The notes below the pieces were generated by a model that did not search any database, was not told where the DNA came from, and saw only the letters and a program-made list of their open reading frames with translations. A program made the position numbers and the translations under genes. A stretch of DNA of 46,026 bases from a virus: IMG/VR virus record IMGVR_UViG_3300045110_000146, positions 1-46,026 of that record; one strand, written 5' to 3'. Positions 13,025 through 20,225 of the stretch are shown piece after piece; positions within the stretch are counted from its first letter, which is position 1, and every line of letters starts with the position of its first letter.

Positions 13025-13256
13025 AAGGTTCCTCCTGATGGTCCACACACAGCGCGTAGTCTTGCCTCTTGAAGACCATTTCTATGGTCTCCTTGAAACC
13101 ATCGGCAAAGCCAGTGCGTAGTGACCATTGAAATACCTCTTTTACATCCTTGTCCGTGCCACCTAACTCCTCAATGAGCGATTCCATCTTGTCCTTTAGC
13201 CGCTGGTAGGACTGTGCGCTCGCACAACGGCTACAATGCTCGGCTGGATCGCTCAT
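13017..13256 (-). CDS. Unknown small helical protein (79 aa)
   Basis: Not recognised. N-terminal HCSRC pair, then a charged helical region (RLKDKMESLIEELGG) and GFADGFKETIEM. It overlaps the upstream gene by 26 bases and the downstream gene by 8. No signal peptide or membrane segment. Confidence 0.65.
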   Translation of the reverse strand: MSDPAEHCSRCASAQSYQRLKDKMESLIEELGGTDKDVKEVFQWSLRTGFADGFKETIEMVFKRQDYALCVDHQEEPCE

Positions 13257-13515
13257 AGGCCAATACCTCTTTGTGGAGCTTTCTCCACTTTAAGTAGGAG
13301 AATAGCTCATGTAGGTTGACGAGTTCTTTGGGAAAAGAAACCGCCAAATCTTCGTCTATGAGGTTAATGGCTTTGTCTTCTAACTCACTATTGTTTATCT
13401 TAGTCAATATTCGGTGGGTGTCCGTCATCAACCTCATTGTCAGGTTTGTGATTATTAGTCCCTCTATAGACCTCAATCCGAGGGTCATAACCACTATCAG
13501 GATCACGTCGTCCAT
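13231..13515 (-). CDS. Small membrane-associated protein (94 aa)
   Basis: The start is taken at the ATG 13515, which has GGGAGAGGG two bases upstream. The longer frame to 13668 would read through a G15 tract and is rejected. The N-terminus MDDVILIVVMTLGL is hydrophobic, followed by helical charged sequence. Function unknown. Confidence 0.65.
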   Translation of the reverse strand: MDDVILIVVMTLGLRSIEGLIITNLTMRLMTDTHRILTKINNSELEDKAINLIDEDLAVSFPKELVNLHELFSYLKWRKLHKEVLAYERSSRAL

Positions 13516-13542
13516 TACCCTCTCCCTTGGGTGGGGCTTTCG

Positions 13543-13579
13543 CCCCCCCCCCCCCCCTAGGCTACCTCCTAGGTAGCCT
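13543..13579 (-). repeat. C15 homopolymer and adjoining perfect hairpin
   Basis: On the plus strand a run of 15 C (13543-13557) is followed by AGGCTACC-TCCTA-GGTAGCCT. The hairpin sits directly after the stop of the leftward gene at 13580-14245 and may act as its terminator or RNA stabiliser. The homopolymer is prone to length variation. Confidence 0.55.
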
Positions 13580-14245
13580 CTACCTGCAACTCTTAGTAAA
13601 CGTACACCCATGTACAACAACACTTGCGCCAAGCGCAACATTGGAGTGCTGGTCCTGTTCGAACACAACTGGTGCTACCGCATCCAAGTCCCGCCTCGTT
13701 GGTACTGGCGTGTATGCATTGAATGCATACCCTTCAGGTTTTTGCCATGTCACCACGCCAAGTAGATCCACCCCCTTGGCGAAGTGCCAACCGGCTTGCC
13801 CGCTTCCGTACCAACCGCCGCTATAGTCGAACTTGCCAACGCCCACGCCCACGAGCCAATCACCTTTAGGCTTGTTGATGGTTATATGTTCGGAAACTGT
13901 ATAACCACTATTGCTACCAGTGGACAAGTCTTGTACAGTACGGCGCAAATCTCTGTTGTCATCTTCGCACCGCTCAAAAGCCTCGTCGCAGGTTCGCACC
14001 TGAAATAGAGCAGCATCGACGTCGCTCTTGCACTTTGCGAGCGCGTCTTCAACGGCCTTACAGTTTGATGGTAGAGCCACAAGTGGCCCCCCATCTGTAT
14101 CATCTCGTAGGGCCGTCTGCGGCTGGCACCGCTCTGCGAGTTTCGCCCGAAGCTGGTTGCACGTCAACTTTGGGCAATCTCCCGCGTAGGCTACTGTCAA
14201 GCAACTCAAGAATACGACGCTGGTAACTGGTAAGAATTTCTGCAT
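13580..14245 (-). CDS. Secreted protein with coiled coil and beta-rich C-terminus (221 aa)
   Basis: A clear signal peptide (MQKFLPVTSVVFLSCLTVAYA) is followed by a Cys-containing helical region with coiled-coil spacing (about 25-110). A C-terminal region of alternating glycine and aromatic residues (WLVGVGVGKFDYSGGWYG) looks like an outer-membrane or beta-barrel-like sheet. GGAG lies six bases before the ATG. Possible role in the envelope during infection or lysis. A spanin-like role was considered but the length and C-terminus do not fit well. Confidence 0.65.
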   Translation of the reverse strand: MQKFLPVTSVVFLSCLTVAYAGDCPKLTCNQLRAKLAERCQPQTALRDDTDGGPLVALPSNCKAVEDALAKCKSDVDAALFQVRTCDEAFERCEDDNRDLRRTVQDLSTGSNSGYTVSEHITINKPKGDWLVGVGVGKFDYSGGWYGSGQAGWHFAKGVDLLGVVTWQKPEGYAFNAYTPVPTRRDLDAVAPVVFEQDQHSNVALGASVVVHGCTFTKSCR

Positions 14246-14432
14246 GAGTGTCTCCTTTTGGGGGTTGTGCCCCCGGTTCCAATCTTTTTCTGAGGTTGCC
14301 GATGATTACTCTCTGTCTATGTATCGTGTTAGCAAGCTTACCGCACATTCTTCGTGCTTGCAAACACGCAGCCATCCCCAAGCTCGCCTCGCGGCGCAGC
14401 TTTTCAAGCTCATGGCTACTTATCCAAGGCAT
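14100..14432 (-). CDS. Unknown helical protein (110 aa), overlapping the next gene
   Basis: An excellent ribosome binding site (AGGAGG six bases before ATG) starts a basic helical protein (HELEKLRREASLG, RVIIGNLRKRLE). Its last third overlaps the start of the secreted protein gene by 146 bases in another frame. Both starts have strong signals, so the overlap appears real. Confidence 0.55.
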   Translation of the reverse strand: MPWISSHELEKLRREASLGMAACLQARRMCGKLANTIHRQRVIIGNLRKRLEPGAQPPKGDTHAEILTSYQRRILELLDSSLRGRLPKVDVQPASGETRRAVPAADGPTR

Positions 14433-14458
14433 ACCGTACCTCCTAGGCGGCTCGCCGC

Positions 14459-14724
14459 CTATGCTTTGCGCTTTCCTGTGAAGCTTGCTTCGTCCCAGAA
14501 CTCGACGTACTCATAGGCTGTGCCAAGTATGACAATCAGAAACGGGTCTTGTGGTACTCGTCGTCGTTCTTTTTTAACTCGTTTGTTAACCCGGTGTAGC
14601 CCAATACTTTTTTCGCCTTATCGGCCAATTCCTGATCCAATGGTTGCATATCGGGGCCAACCGGGTCTCGTCGTGTCGGCAGCTTTGTGGTTTGTGTAGT
14701 GGTCGCTGTCTTCCTACCAAACAT
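14459..14724 (-). CDS. Predicted -1 frameshift fusion product
   Basis: In the gene at 14536-14724 the zero frame reads TTA AAA AAG at 14569-14577, containing the heptamer A AAA AAG (14569-14575) known from dnaX-type -1 frameshifting. A shift there enters a frame that stays open for 36 codons to a TAG at 14459-14461. It encodes protein-like sequence (VPQDPFLIVILGTAYEY, then VEFWDEASFTGKRKA). The zero-frame stop lies about 30 bases downstream of the heptamer. The extension lacks a good start codon of its own. The alternative is a separate gene with a rare start. Confidence 0.5.
14536..14724 (-). CDS. Small protein of unknown function (62 aa), zero-frame product
   Basis: Begins MFGRKTATTT after AGGAGG-AAAGC, a strong signal. 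The first half is Thr/Pro-rich and flexible, the second helical (LADKAKKVLGYTG). Near the 3' end lies the slippery heptamer discussed for the fusion product. Function unknown. Confidence 0.65.
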   Translation of the reverse strand: MFGRKTATTTQTTKLPTRRDPVGPDMQPLDQELADKAKKVLGYTGLTNELKKNDDEYHKTRF

Positions 14725-14733
14725 GCTTTCCTC

Positions 14734-15180
14734 CTATCCGGTGCTTTGCACCGGCGGTTTCCAATTATTACCTCTCTTGCTATTGCAGTCAATGCAACTC
14801 ATGACCAAATTTTCTCGCTTGTTACTGCCGCCTCTTGATCGTGGAACCAAATGGTCTATTGTCGCTTCTTTCTCCTTTACTTTTTGCTTACACCAATTGC
14901 AAAGACCCTTTTGGGCCTTCCACAATGCGCGCTTCGCGCGTGTCAGGCCACGTCGATACGCGCCCTTGGCGGCCTTTGGCCCTTCAAGGGCCACCATTAT
15001 GGCCTCCTCAGGAGGCCCCCACTGGCTGGCTTGCTTCTGGCCATTGACATAGATGGTGCCATAGGCCGGATAGTAATTCACCGGCCGAATACACCCCTTC
15101 AATTGCCAGTGGTAGTCACTAAATCGAATGGCCGTTAGGCCCTCTAATTTAGCTCTGGCCTCAAACTCTTCGAAGTTCAT
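14734..15180 (-). CDS. HNH endonuclease (148 aa)
   Basis: The C-terminal half has the classical HNH zinc knuckle: CNWC near residue 93, IDHLVPRSRGGSN near 108, then ENLV and CIDCNSKRGN. The N-terminal 75 residues resemble a small DNA- or substrate-binding domain with several aromatic residues (YHWQLKGCIRPVNYYP). It is co-directional with the operon and overlaps the DUF932-type gene start by ATGA, so it is well integrated and may have a phage function as well as possible homing. Confidence 0.85.
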   Translation of the reverse strand: MNFEEFEARAKLEGLTAIRFSDYHWQLKGCIRPVNYYPAYGTIYVNGQKQASQWGPPEEAIMVALEGPKAAKGAYRRGLTRAKRALWKAQKGLCNWCKQKVKEKEATIDHLVPRSRGGSNKRENLVMSCIDCNSKRGNNWKPPVQSTG

Positions 15181-16232
15181 TTGCCAACAAGCTTCAAAGC
15201 TTCGTTAACGGCCTTTTGTTTCAACAGCGCACCTTGCCCGAACACCGCACTATCCATGCGGCTTTCATCAGTGCGCCCACGGGAGTGGTCCACATAGTAG
15301 CTCACGGCCTCTACGAGGCCCCTCGCAGTACCGGGCATCGCTCCCGGCGCTCTTGCGTACAATTGCATCAGCGTCTCGACACCTCGTGGCTCACGCTCCC
15401 GTTCCGTTGCAATTTCCATGCTCACGTGGAACTGCTCGTCGTTCATCTCGCCAGCAGGAACGTCCTCTGGACGTTCCTTTGGTGGCCTCAACAGGTCACA
15501 AAAGAAATCTCTCGCGGTATCGCTATCGGCTACCTCAATACGCCCCAGCCGCCGCATAGCAGCCACAAAGCGGTCCCAATCGCTTTCCAGCCCCCCGATC
15601 TTATATCCAAGGGCTTCTTTGATCTTCGTGGGATCGAAGGTCCTACGGTGGCTATTCTTGATAGCACCACTCTTAGCGGTCTCACCATCGCTGCCCATAG
15701 CGGCCCTCAGTGTGTTAGCACACACTACCCGCACACTCGTCGGCAACGCCGTCGTACTTATCGTGCAGTCCGCAGACGACACCAGTAACAAGTACAACAC
15801 CGCAGGATCGAACCCTTTGTCACTCAGGTTCGCACCGCCTGGCGTCCTCGCCAGTGCAAAGTACCGCTTACCCCCTCGCAACGCTCCCGCGGTCTCCATG
15901 GCAAAGCCATGATCGCTACACAAGTCCCTGAAAAACTCCACTACTTCGCTAGGCTGCACCGGCTTATAGTCGTCGGTTGCTAGCCCTAACACGTCTCCCG
16001 TGTCGCTGCGATAAATAACTACGTGGCCCATAGCCATGCGCTCAGGAACCATTGAGGAACCTACTGAGTAGCATACCCTTGAGGTTCCGATGCCATAATC
16101 CAACCTCGCCTCTTTGATCCAAGTATCAATCGTGGCACCTTCTGTCAAGCGATTGCCATATCCATGCCACGCTTTCGCCCCAGCGTATGCAAACGCGGCA
16201 GAGCCTTTTGTGAAGTCTAGTTCATGACTCAT
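15177..16232 (-). CDS. DUF932 / phage-plasmid-like protein
   Basis: 351 residues resembling the DUF932 family common on phages and plasmids. Features are an N-terminal KAWHGYGNRL (W-H-G in the family), VCYSVGSSM, LGLATDDYKPVQPSEVVEFF and the central VRVVCANTLRAAM. Biochemical function is unknown. Some members sit with defence or anti-defence genes. It overlaps the HNH gene at its 3' end and is preceded by an AAAGGA tract. Confidence 0.8.
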   Translation of the reverse strand: MSHELDFTKGSAAFAYAGAKAWHGYGNRLTEGATIDTWIKEARLDYGIGTSRVCYSVGSSMVPERMAMGHVVIYRSDTGDVLGLATDDYKPVQPSEVVEFFRDLCSDHGFAMETAGALRGGKRYFALARTPGGANLSDKGFDPAVLYLLLVSSADCTISTTALPTSVRVVCANTLRAAMGSDGETAKSGAIKNSHRRTFDPTKIKEALGYKIGGLESDWDRFVAAMRRLGRIEVADSDTARDFFCDLLRPPKERPEDVPAGEMNDEQFHVSMEIATEREREPRGVETLMQLYARAPGAMPGTARGLVEAVSYYVDHSRGRTDESRMDSAVFGQGALLKQKAVNEALKLVGK

Positions 16233-16262
16233 CTTGTATCCTTTCCCGCCTTCTCACACTTC

Positions 16263-16433
16263 TTACTTTCGCCCACCGTTTACCTCGCTTTCCAAGAATT
16301 CCTTAAACTGTTGCAACACCTCTGGCTCAAGGCAAACTTCGTTTGTTGTGGTTACGCCATCGCTAGTCGTTAGCCAAACGTTGAAACCGTCGTAACGAGC
16401 ATAAGCCCCATCGCCAAGGTAGACAGTTTTCAT
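16263..16433 (-). CDS. Small conserved-type phage protein (56 aa)
   Basis: ATG at 16433 with AAGGAG five bases upstream, TAA at 16263. It begins MKTVYLGDGAYARYDGFNVW and ends LEPEVLQQFKEFLE. This pattern is common in small phage proteins of unknown function. The sequence suggests a compact beta-hairpin plus helix. Confidence 0.7.
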   Translation of the reverse strand: MKTVYLGDGAYARYDGFNVWLTTSDGVTTTNEVCLEPEVLQQFKEFLESEVNGGRK

Positions 16434-17224
16434 TATGGCTCCTTATGGTAAATCGTCGGATCACACCCACCCGGCATAGCCTGGTAACACGCCAACAGCG
16501 GCTCCGCTACCCACTCATCGCAAACACTTCCCTTGCAAGTGCGTGCCCTTAGCCAACTGATGTCGCTAAATTGTGGGCTCACTCCCACAAACCATTGTCC
16601 TTGGCCAATGTGAACCACATTGTGGTTCACTTCGCTTAGGGCATAGTCGCTGCCCCAGGGGCAGTGCGTTGGATCACTAGCACACGTTAGCGGCTGGTAC
16701 TGAACCGAAGTCGCATCCAACGGCACATCAGCAAGGAACAGCCCCACGTACATTCCGGCTGCGGTGAGCATTAGGTGGCGGGTTATGGTCATGGCTTCCT
16801 TCGCAGGGCGACGCGGGCCAGTCGGATGGATGTCTCTTTCGATATTCCAAGCCCTTCTGTGGCCATCCCTTATCCACATCGCCTCCGCCAACTCCTCCAC
16901 GCTCGCCGCGCGGGCTTCGAGGAATGCGCGCCATGCGGTTTCGCGATCAGCGATTGCCGTTTGCTTGTCGCGTTCACTCGCCAACATCCCGGCTATATCG
17001 CTGCCACCGTGAATGGCAACTCCGACTGCATTGCAAGCTAGCCGCACCCGGTCCTCGGCTTCCGCGTAGGCGACCGCCGCCCGCGTGTACTCGTCCCCAG
17101 CCGCCCGCGCGTCACCGTAGGCGGTGATAAGGGTGAGGATCTCGTCGAGAGTGCGGCCATCCACATGGACAGCAATCGCCTCCCCGCACGCCTTCATCGC
17201 GTCGGCAATGGTGTCACTCGCCAT
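16433..17224 (-). CDS. Unknown protein, helical N-terminus joined to a secreted-type C-terminus (263 aa)
   Basis: Residues 1-140 are helical and Ala-rich with TLDEILTLITAYGDARAAGD, similar to the C-terminus of the protein at 18672-19208. From Met144 the sequence looks like an independent secreted protein: a signal-peptide-like start (MTITRHLMLTAAG) and a Cys-rich mature part. AAGGAAG lies two bases before that internal ATG (about 16795). Either the gene makes a fusion plus a short form, or two genes have fused by loss of a stop. Confidence 0.6.
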   Translation of the reverse strand: MASDTIADAMKACGEAIAVHVDGRTLDEILTLITAYGDARAAGDEYTRAAVAYAEAEDRVRLACNAVGVAIHGGSDIAGMLASERDKQTAIADRETAWRAFLEARAASVEELAEAMWIRDGHRRAWNIERDIHPTGPRRPAKEAMTITRHLMLTAAGMYVGLFLADVPLDATSVQYQPLTCASDPTHCPWGSDYALSEVNHNVVHIGQGQWFVGVSPQFSDISWLRARTCKGSVCDEWVAEPLLACYQAMPGGCDPTIYHKEP

Positions 17225-17600
17225 GGTACCACTTTACAAGCAACTCATCGGCAGCCTTCTTCACTCCCTCGGCATCGAATGGCAGCACTTCGTGAGTAAC
17301 AGCATCGGCTGCCATTCGATCATGCAACACTCCTTGCACGTCTTCAAGGAAGTCCACACTCACTTCATCAAGATTGAACAAATCCCTGAAGTTGCACAAA
17401 TTGTTCTCGAACAAATCGCGCACTCCGGTTACCTTGTTGTTCAACTCCTGTGGAAAGCCCGGCAAACCACCGATTGCGCAATGTCTGCCCTCGCTGTCCT
17501 TGTACATGCACTGCTCTCTCGTGGTTGACCACGCCCAAGCGCCTTGCTTGAGCAAATTGTCCCTGGCAGCTTCGATCACTTGACGCTTTGTCATGCCCAT
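17214..17600 (-). CDS. Unknown protein of the C-A-I-G-G-L type (128 aa)
   Basis: The start is taken at ATG 17600 (MGMTKRQVIEAARD) after AAGGGGAATAAG. A longer frame would run into the next gene. The motif HCAIGGL near residue 40, in a helical protein, occurs in small phage proteins of unknown function. A related motif is in the protein at 12252-12821. Confidence 0.65.
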   Translation of the reverse strand: MGMTKRQVIEAARDNLLKQGAWAWSTTREQCMYKDSEGRHCAIGGLPGFPQELNNKVTGVRDLFENNLCNFRDLFNLDEVSVDFLEDVQGVLHDRMAADAVTHEVLPFDAEGVKKAADELLVKWYHGE

Positions 17601-17601
17601 C

Positions 17602-17766
17602 TTATTCCCCTTCGTGTGACGTATGGCACGCTTGCCAACCGACCCAAGCGTGTTTAGTAAAGTGGCTAACGTACTCACCAGCAAACATAGGCGCGTCCAT
17701 TGGATATGTGCGAAGCACGTATCCCTTGGGCTTCGCCCATTGTTCGAAGATTTCTTGTTCTGTCAC
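17602..17766 (-). CDS. Small unknown protein (54 aa)
   Basis: GTG at 17766 preceded by a perfect GGAGG six bases upstream. The longer frame to 17862 would read through tRNA-Trp and is rejected. It begins MTEQEIFEQWAK and ends with AWVGWQACHTSHEGE, a Trp-rich helical ending common in small phage proteins. Confidence 0.65.
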   Translation of the reverse strand: MTEQEIFEQWAKPKGYVLRTYPMDAPMFAGEYVSHFTKHAWVGWQACHTSHEGE

Positions 17767-17792
17767 CGCTAACCTCCAAGGCCCACAAAATG

Positions 17793-17865
17793 CGGGGTGG
17801 GTAGGGATCGAACCTACTAACATCCGTTTTGGAGACGGAGCCCATACCTTCACGGGGGCCACCCC
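17793..17865 (-). tRNA. tRNA-Trp (anticodon CCA)
   Basis: A 73-base cloverleaf. The acceptor stem is GGGGTGG/CCACCCC, the D-arm has GAAGGTAT in the loop, and the anticodon stem TCCGT/ACGGA has loop CTCCAAA. The T-stem GTAGG/CCTAC has loop TTCGATC. Position 8 is C instead of the usual U, and the CCA end is not encoded. It would decode UGG, and may support translation of the Trp-rich proteins here or replace a cleaved host tRNA. Confidence 0.9.
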
Positions 17866-17923
17866 AAGGGATCATGAAATGATTAGGTCCCAATGCTTAC
17901 CAGCTCGAAGAAACGAGCGCCAC

Positions 17924-18118
17924 TTACTTCGCTTTCGGCGGATTGGTTGGATCTGGGTCCGGCGTCGGCCCCGCGCCAATACACCAATCAATCACCGCAT
18001 TGACCAAACCTTGGCCCCAATACAAGGAGTTCCCCCTTCGTGTTTGCACGAAGCTCGGCGCGCTCGCGCTCGTTGCTATCGCTACCGCGAGTACGCAAGT
18101 TGCTATGGTACCTTTCAT
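17924..18118 (-). CDS. Small secreted protein (64 aa)
   Basis: ATG preceded by AAGGAGAAAGT. The first 20 residues form a signal peptide (MKGTIATCVLAVAIATSASA). The mature part is about 44 residues and ends in a Pro/Asp-rich tail (TPDPDPTNPP). Function unknown. No lipobox is seen. Confidence 0.65.
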   Translation of the reverse strand: MKGTIATCVLAVAIATSASAPSFVQTRRGNSLYWGQGLVNAVIDWCIGAGPTPDPDPTNPPKAK

Positions 18119-18192
18119 ACTTTCTCCTTATGCCGTCAACGACGGCAGGAATGAGATCCGGCAGAGTCTGCAAGCCCAAGCCTAAGCTCCGC

Positions 18193-18645
18193 TTAGGCTA
18201 CGCGCCACACGCGAAGCCCCTGAGTCGCACCGACCTGAATCCGCTTGGTTCGCACCTTCAACCCCTTGACACACTTCTGCCTCTTCGCAGCCGAGATGAT
18301 AGCCGACTGCAAGATGTTCAACTCTTTGTCACCCTTGGGGACGAAGAAGCTGCTGCCCTTCCAGCCGGTCGATTCGCTGCAAACCTTCTTCATCTTGTCC
18401 CACGGATACTTGGATCTGTTGGCGTATCCATTGCCGGTCAACGGAATGTTCTCGACCACCTTGAACTGAACTTTCATACCCTGCTCCTTTGGTGTTGGCA
18501 TAGCCAACACCGAGTCTAGATCCCATGCACGCATCAGCGCCCTACGCGCCTCCACGTTCTGGGGATTAGCTTCAACGTAACACTCCAATGCGCAGACGCC
18601 CGCGTGGAGATTCTCTTCAATCTCCACTAGCTCTCTTTCAGCCAC
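18193..18645 (-). CDS. Unknown protein with an internal start (150 aa)
   Basis: The start is taken at GTG 18645, six bases after GGGAGG. The first 56 residues are helical and acidic (ERELVEIEENLHAG). From Met57 (ATG 18477, preceded by AAAGGAG) a separate basic domain begins: MKVQFKVVENIPLTG to the C-terminus WRVA. Two proteins may be made from one frame. No known family is recognised. Confidence 0.55.
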   Translation of the reverse strand: MAERELVEIEENLHAGVCALECYVEANPQNVEARRALMRAWDLDSVLAMPTPKEQGMKVQFKVVENIPLTGNGYANRSKYPWDKMKKVCSESTGWKGSSFFVPKGDKELNILQSAIISAAKRQKCVKGLKVRTKRIQVGATQGLRVWRVA

Positions 18646-18671
18646 CGCATGCCTCCCGCCGTGAATACTCA

Positions 18672-19208
18672 CTATTTGGAAACAAGCCGCGTTCGGATCG
18701 CGTGCTCTAGTGCAATACGCGCCTCCACGCTCGCAACGGAATGGGCGCGCTCTCCAACTTTGTCGCCAGCGGCCCAACAGAAACCTTCGTCGCAGCGTTC
18801 GCGTCCGTAATCGGCGATTAGATCAAGGATGCCGTCCATCGATGTCCCACCTAGTCCGTTGACTCCGTTGACCGCATCCACCGCGAGGCGCGCTTCCGTG
18901 TCATCGAAGAATGTCGCTACTGGCCTATTGCCGCAATAAACGTGAAGGCCGTATTTGGTGCCGACCCTCCATGGCTCGGCAGCGGGAAGAGGCGCATAAC
19001 CGCCAGTCTCACGGTGCATGGGGTCTAACGGCTCTTCAAAAACGACGATCTTATTCCTTCCGTGAATGTAGAAGCTGGTCGCCCCCCCAGGGGCAATCGT
19101 TTTACCGGGGGCTATGTACGTAGCGCCAGAAGCGACGTGCAATTCTTCCGTCCGCGCGTGAACGGTTCGTTTGGTGTCCTCATTTTTGATAGTTATCTTT
19201 GTTGTCAA
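18672..19208 (-). CDS. Unknown protein with an I-L-x-L-I-x-x-Y-G domain (178 aa)
   Basis: The N-terminal part is beta-rich (ATYIAPGKTIAPGGATSFYIHG) and may form a small jelly-roll-like domain. The C-terminal segment MDGILDLIADYGRERCDEG matches the N-terminus of the protein at 16433-17224. This helical pattern recurs in phage proteins without known function. Confidence 0.65.
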   Translation of the reverse strand: MTTKITIKNEDTKRTVHARTEELHVASGATYIAPGKTIAPGGATSFYIHGRNKIVVFEEPLDPMHRETGGYAPLPAAEPWRVGTKYGLHVYCGNRPVATFFDDTEARLAVDAVNGVNGLGGTSMDGILDLIADYGRERCDEGFCWAAGDKVGERAHSVASVEARIALEHAIRTRLVSK

Positions 19209-19254
19209 TGGGGCCTCCTTGGGGCTAAAGCGTGGCGGAAATGATCTATTACCA

Positions 19255-19380
19255 TTATCGCTTCCTCAATTCGTCGCGGATCTCCGCGAGCACTTGTGCG
19301 ATGACGATAAGCACGATGACTATGCTGCCTAGGGTCATCGCGATTATAACAAGGGCGGCCTCAATCGTTGTAAGGCTCAT
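19255..19380 (-). CDS. 41-residue single-pass membrane protein
   Basis: ATG at 19380 to TAA at 19257-19255. A long hydrophobic stretch (residues 8-30) is followed by a charged tail EIRDELRKR. It follows the 32-residue membrane gene with four bases between the stop of that gene and this start. Function unknown. Confidence 0.6.
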   Translation of the reverse strand: MSLTTIEAALVIIAMTLGSIVIVLIVIAQVLAEIRDELRKR

Positions 19381-19383
19381 TCA

Positions 19384-19482
19384 TTACTCCACTCTTGCTA
19401 ACACATACACAATAGCCCCTATCACCACAGCTACCACAAACGCCAACAGCCTGTCATCTAATCGACCAATATGCCGCGTCAT
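19384..19482 (-). CDS. 32-residue single-pass membrane protein, first gene of the leftward operon
   Basis: ATG at 19482 to TAA at 19386-19384. A short basic N-terminus (MTRHIGRLDDR) is followed by one membrane helix and the ending LARVE. It is the first recognisable gene leftward of the divergent GC-rich region. No clear ribosome binding site. Confidence 0.5.
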   Translation of the reverse strand: MTRHIGRLDDRLLAFVVAVVIGAIVYVLARVE

Positions 19483-19724
19483 GGCGTTTTCCACCTCGGC
19501 GCGCTCGGAGCCGGAAACCGACCTTGCAAGGCCCGTGCCATGCCAAATCGGCGCAACCCCGCCAAGCTGGCCGGAGGCTCAAAACGAGAAAGCGCGGGGC
19601 GGCGCGGTTTTTTACCGCGCCAAGCGGGCACGGGTTTTGCACCCCAGACCTGGCGGCACCGCGCCACGGTGGCGCGGACGTGCCAAACCGGCGCCCCCAG
19701 GGTGCCGCGCGGACTAGGGAACAT
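19483..19724. promoter_or_regulatory. GC-rich divergent regulatory region
   Basis: No gene seen; the long rightward frame from 19524 is an extension of the RadC-like gene. Contents are GCCAAATCGGCG (19542-19553), GCCAAACCGGCG (19682-19693), the hairpin GGCGCGGT-TTTTT-ACCGCGCC near 19602, and the dyad CCGCGCCA-CGG-TGGCGCGG near 19659. It resembles the other divergent region at 4481-4753. No clear sigma70 boxes. Confidence 0.45.
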
Positions 19725-20219
19725 ATGCGGCATAAGGCAACGAAAGAACAAGCCAAGACGCTAGCCCTTATGTTAGGGCTCCCGGTAAAGTATTCCCTTC
19801 GTGCAGCGCGTGTGCTAGAACTGTGGGAACCCGAAGCAAATCGCGGTGCAGCCATACGCCGTCCCTTGGAAGTCTACAACCAGGTTAAATCAATACATCG
19901 TGCCAAGAAAGAATACTTGCTTGGGCTATACCTTGACGCACAGAACCATTTGATTTGCAAAGAAACAATTAGCGTTGGTAGTCTCAATACTACCCGCACC
20001 CACCCAAGAGAAATCTTATACCCCGCCGTATCGCACCTTGCGCTTGGTTTCATCCTAGTCCACAACCACCCAAGTGGTAGCCTAGACCCCAGCGACGAAG
20101 ACATTACCTTCACGCAAAGCGTGAAGCGTGCTAGCGATCTGCTAGGCATAGAACTATACGATCACGTCATAGTCACACGCACGGGCTATACCAGCCTGCA
20201 AGAGAGAGGAGCATTCTGA
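19725..20219 (+). CDS. radC: RadC-like JAB/MPN domain protein
   Basis: 164 residues. The JAMM metal motif reads HNHPSG at 113-118 followed by SLDPSDED, as in the RadC (DUF2466) family, preceded by the conserved LILVHN-type strand. The start MRHKATKEQ follows AGGGA; upstream in-frame sequence is GC-rich regulatory DNA. RadC-type proteins on phages and islands are linked to DNA processing or defence, but no firm reaction is known. Confidence 0.85.
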   Translation: MRHKATKEQAKTLALMLGLPVKYSLRAARVLELWEPEANRGAAIRRPLEVYNQVKSIHRAKKEYLLGLYLDAQNHLICKETISVGSLNTTRTHPREILYPAVSHLALGFILVHNHPSGSLDPSDEDITFTQSVKRASDLLGIELYDHVIVTRTGYTSLQERGAF

Positions 20220-20225
20220 TAACAA

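Noticed and set aside
13231-13668. Longer start for the small membrane protein
   Set aside because: It would read through the G15 tract and hairpin and lacks the strong ribosome binding site found at 13515.
17602-17862. 86-residue version of the small protein beside tRNA-Trp
   Set aside because: It would translate the tRNA gene. The GTG at 17766 has a perfect ribosome binding site.
19524-19724. N-terminal extension of the RadC-like protein
   Set aside because: The extension is low-complexity GC-rich sequence containing regulatory dyads. The ATG at 19725 has AGGGA and starts the conserved domain.
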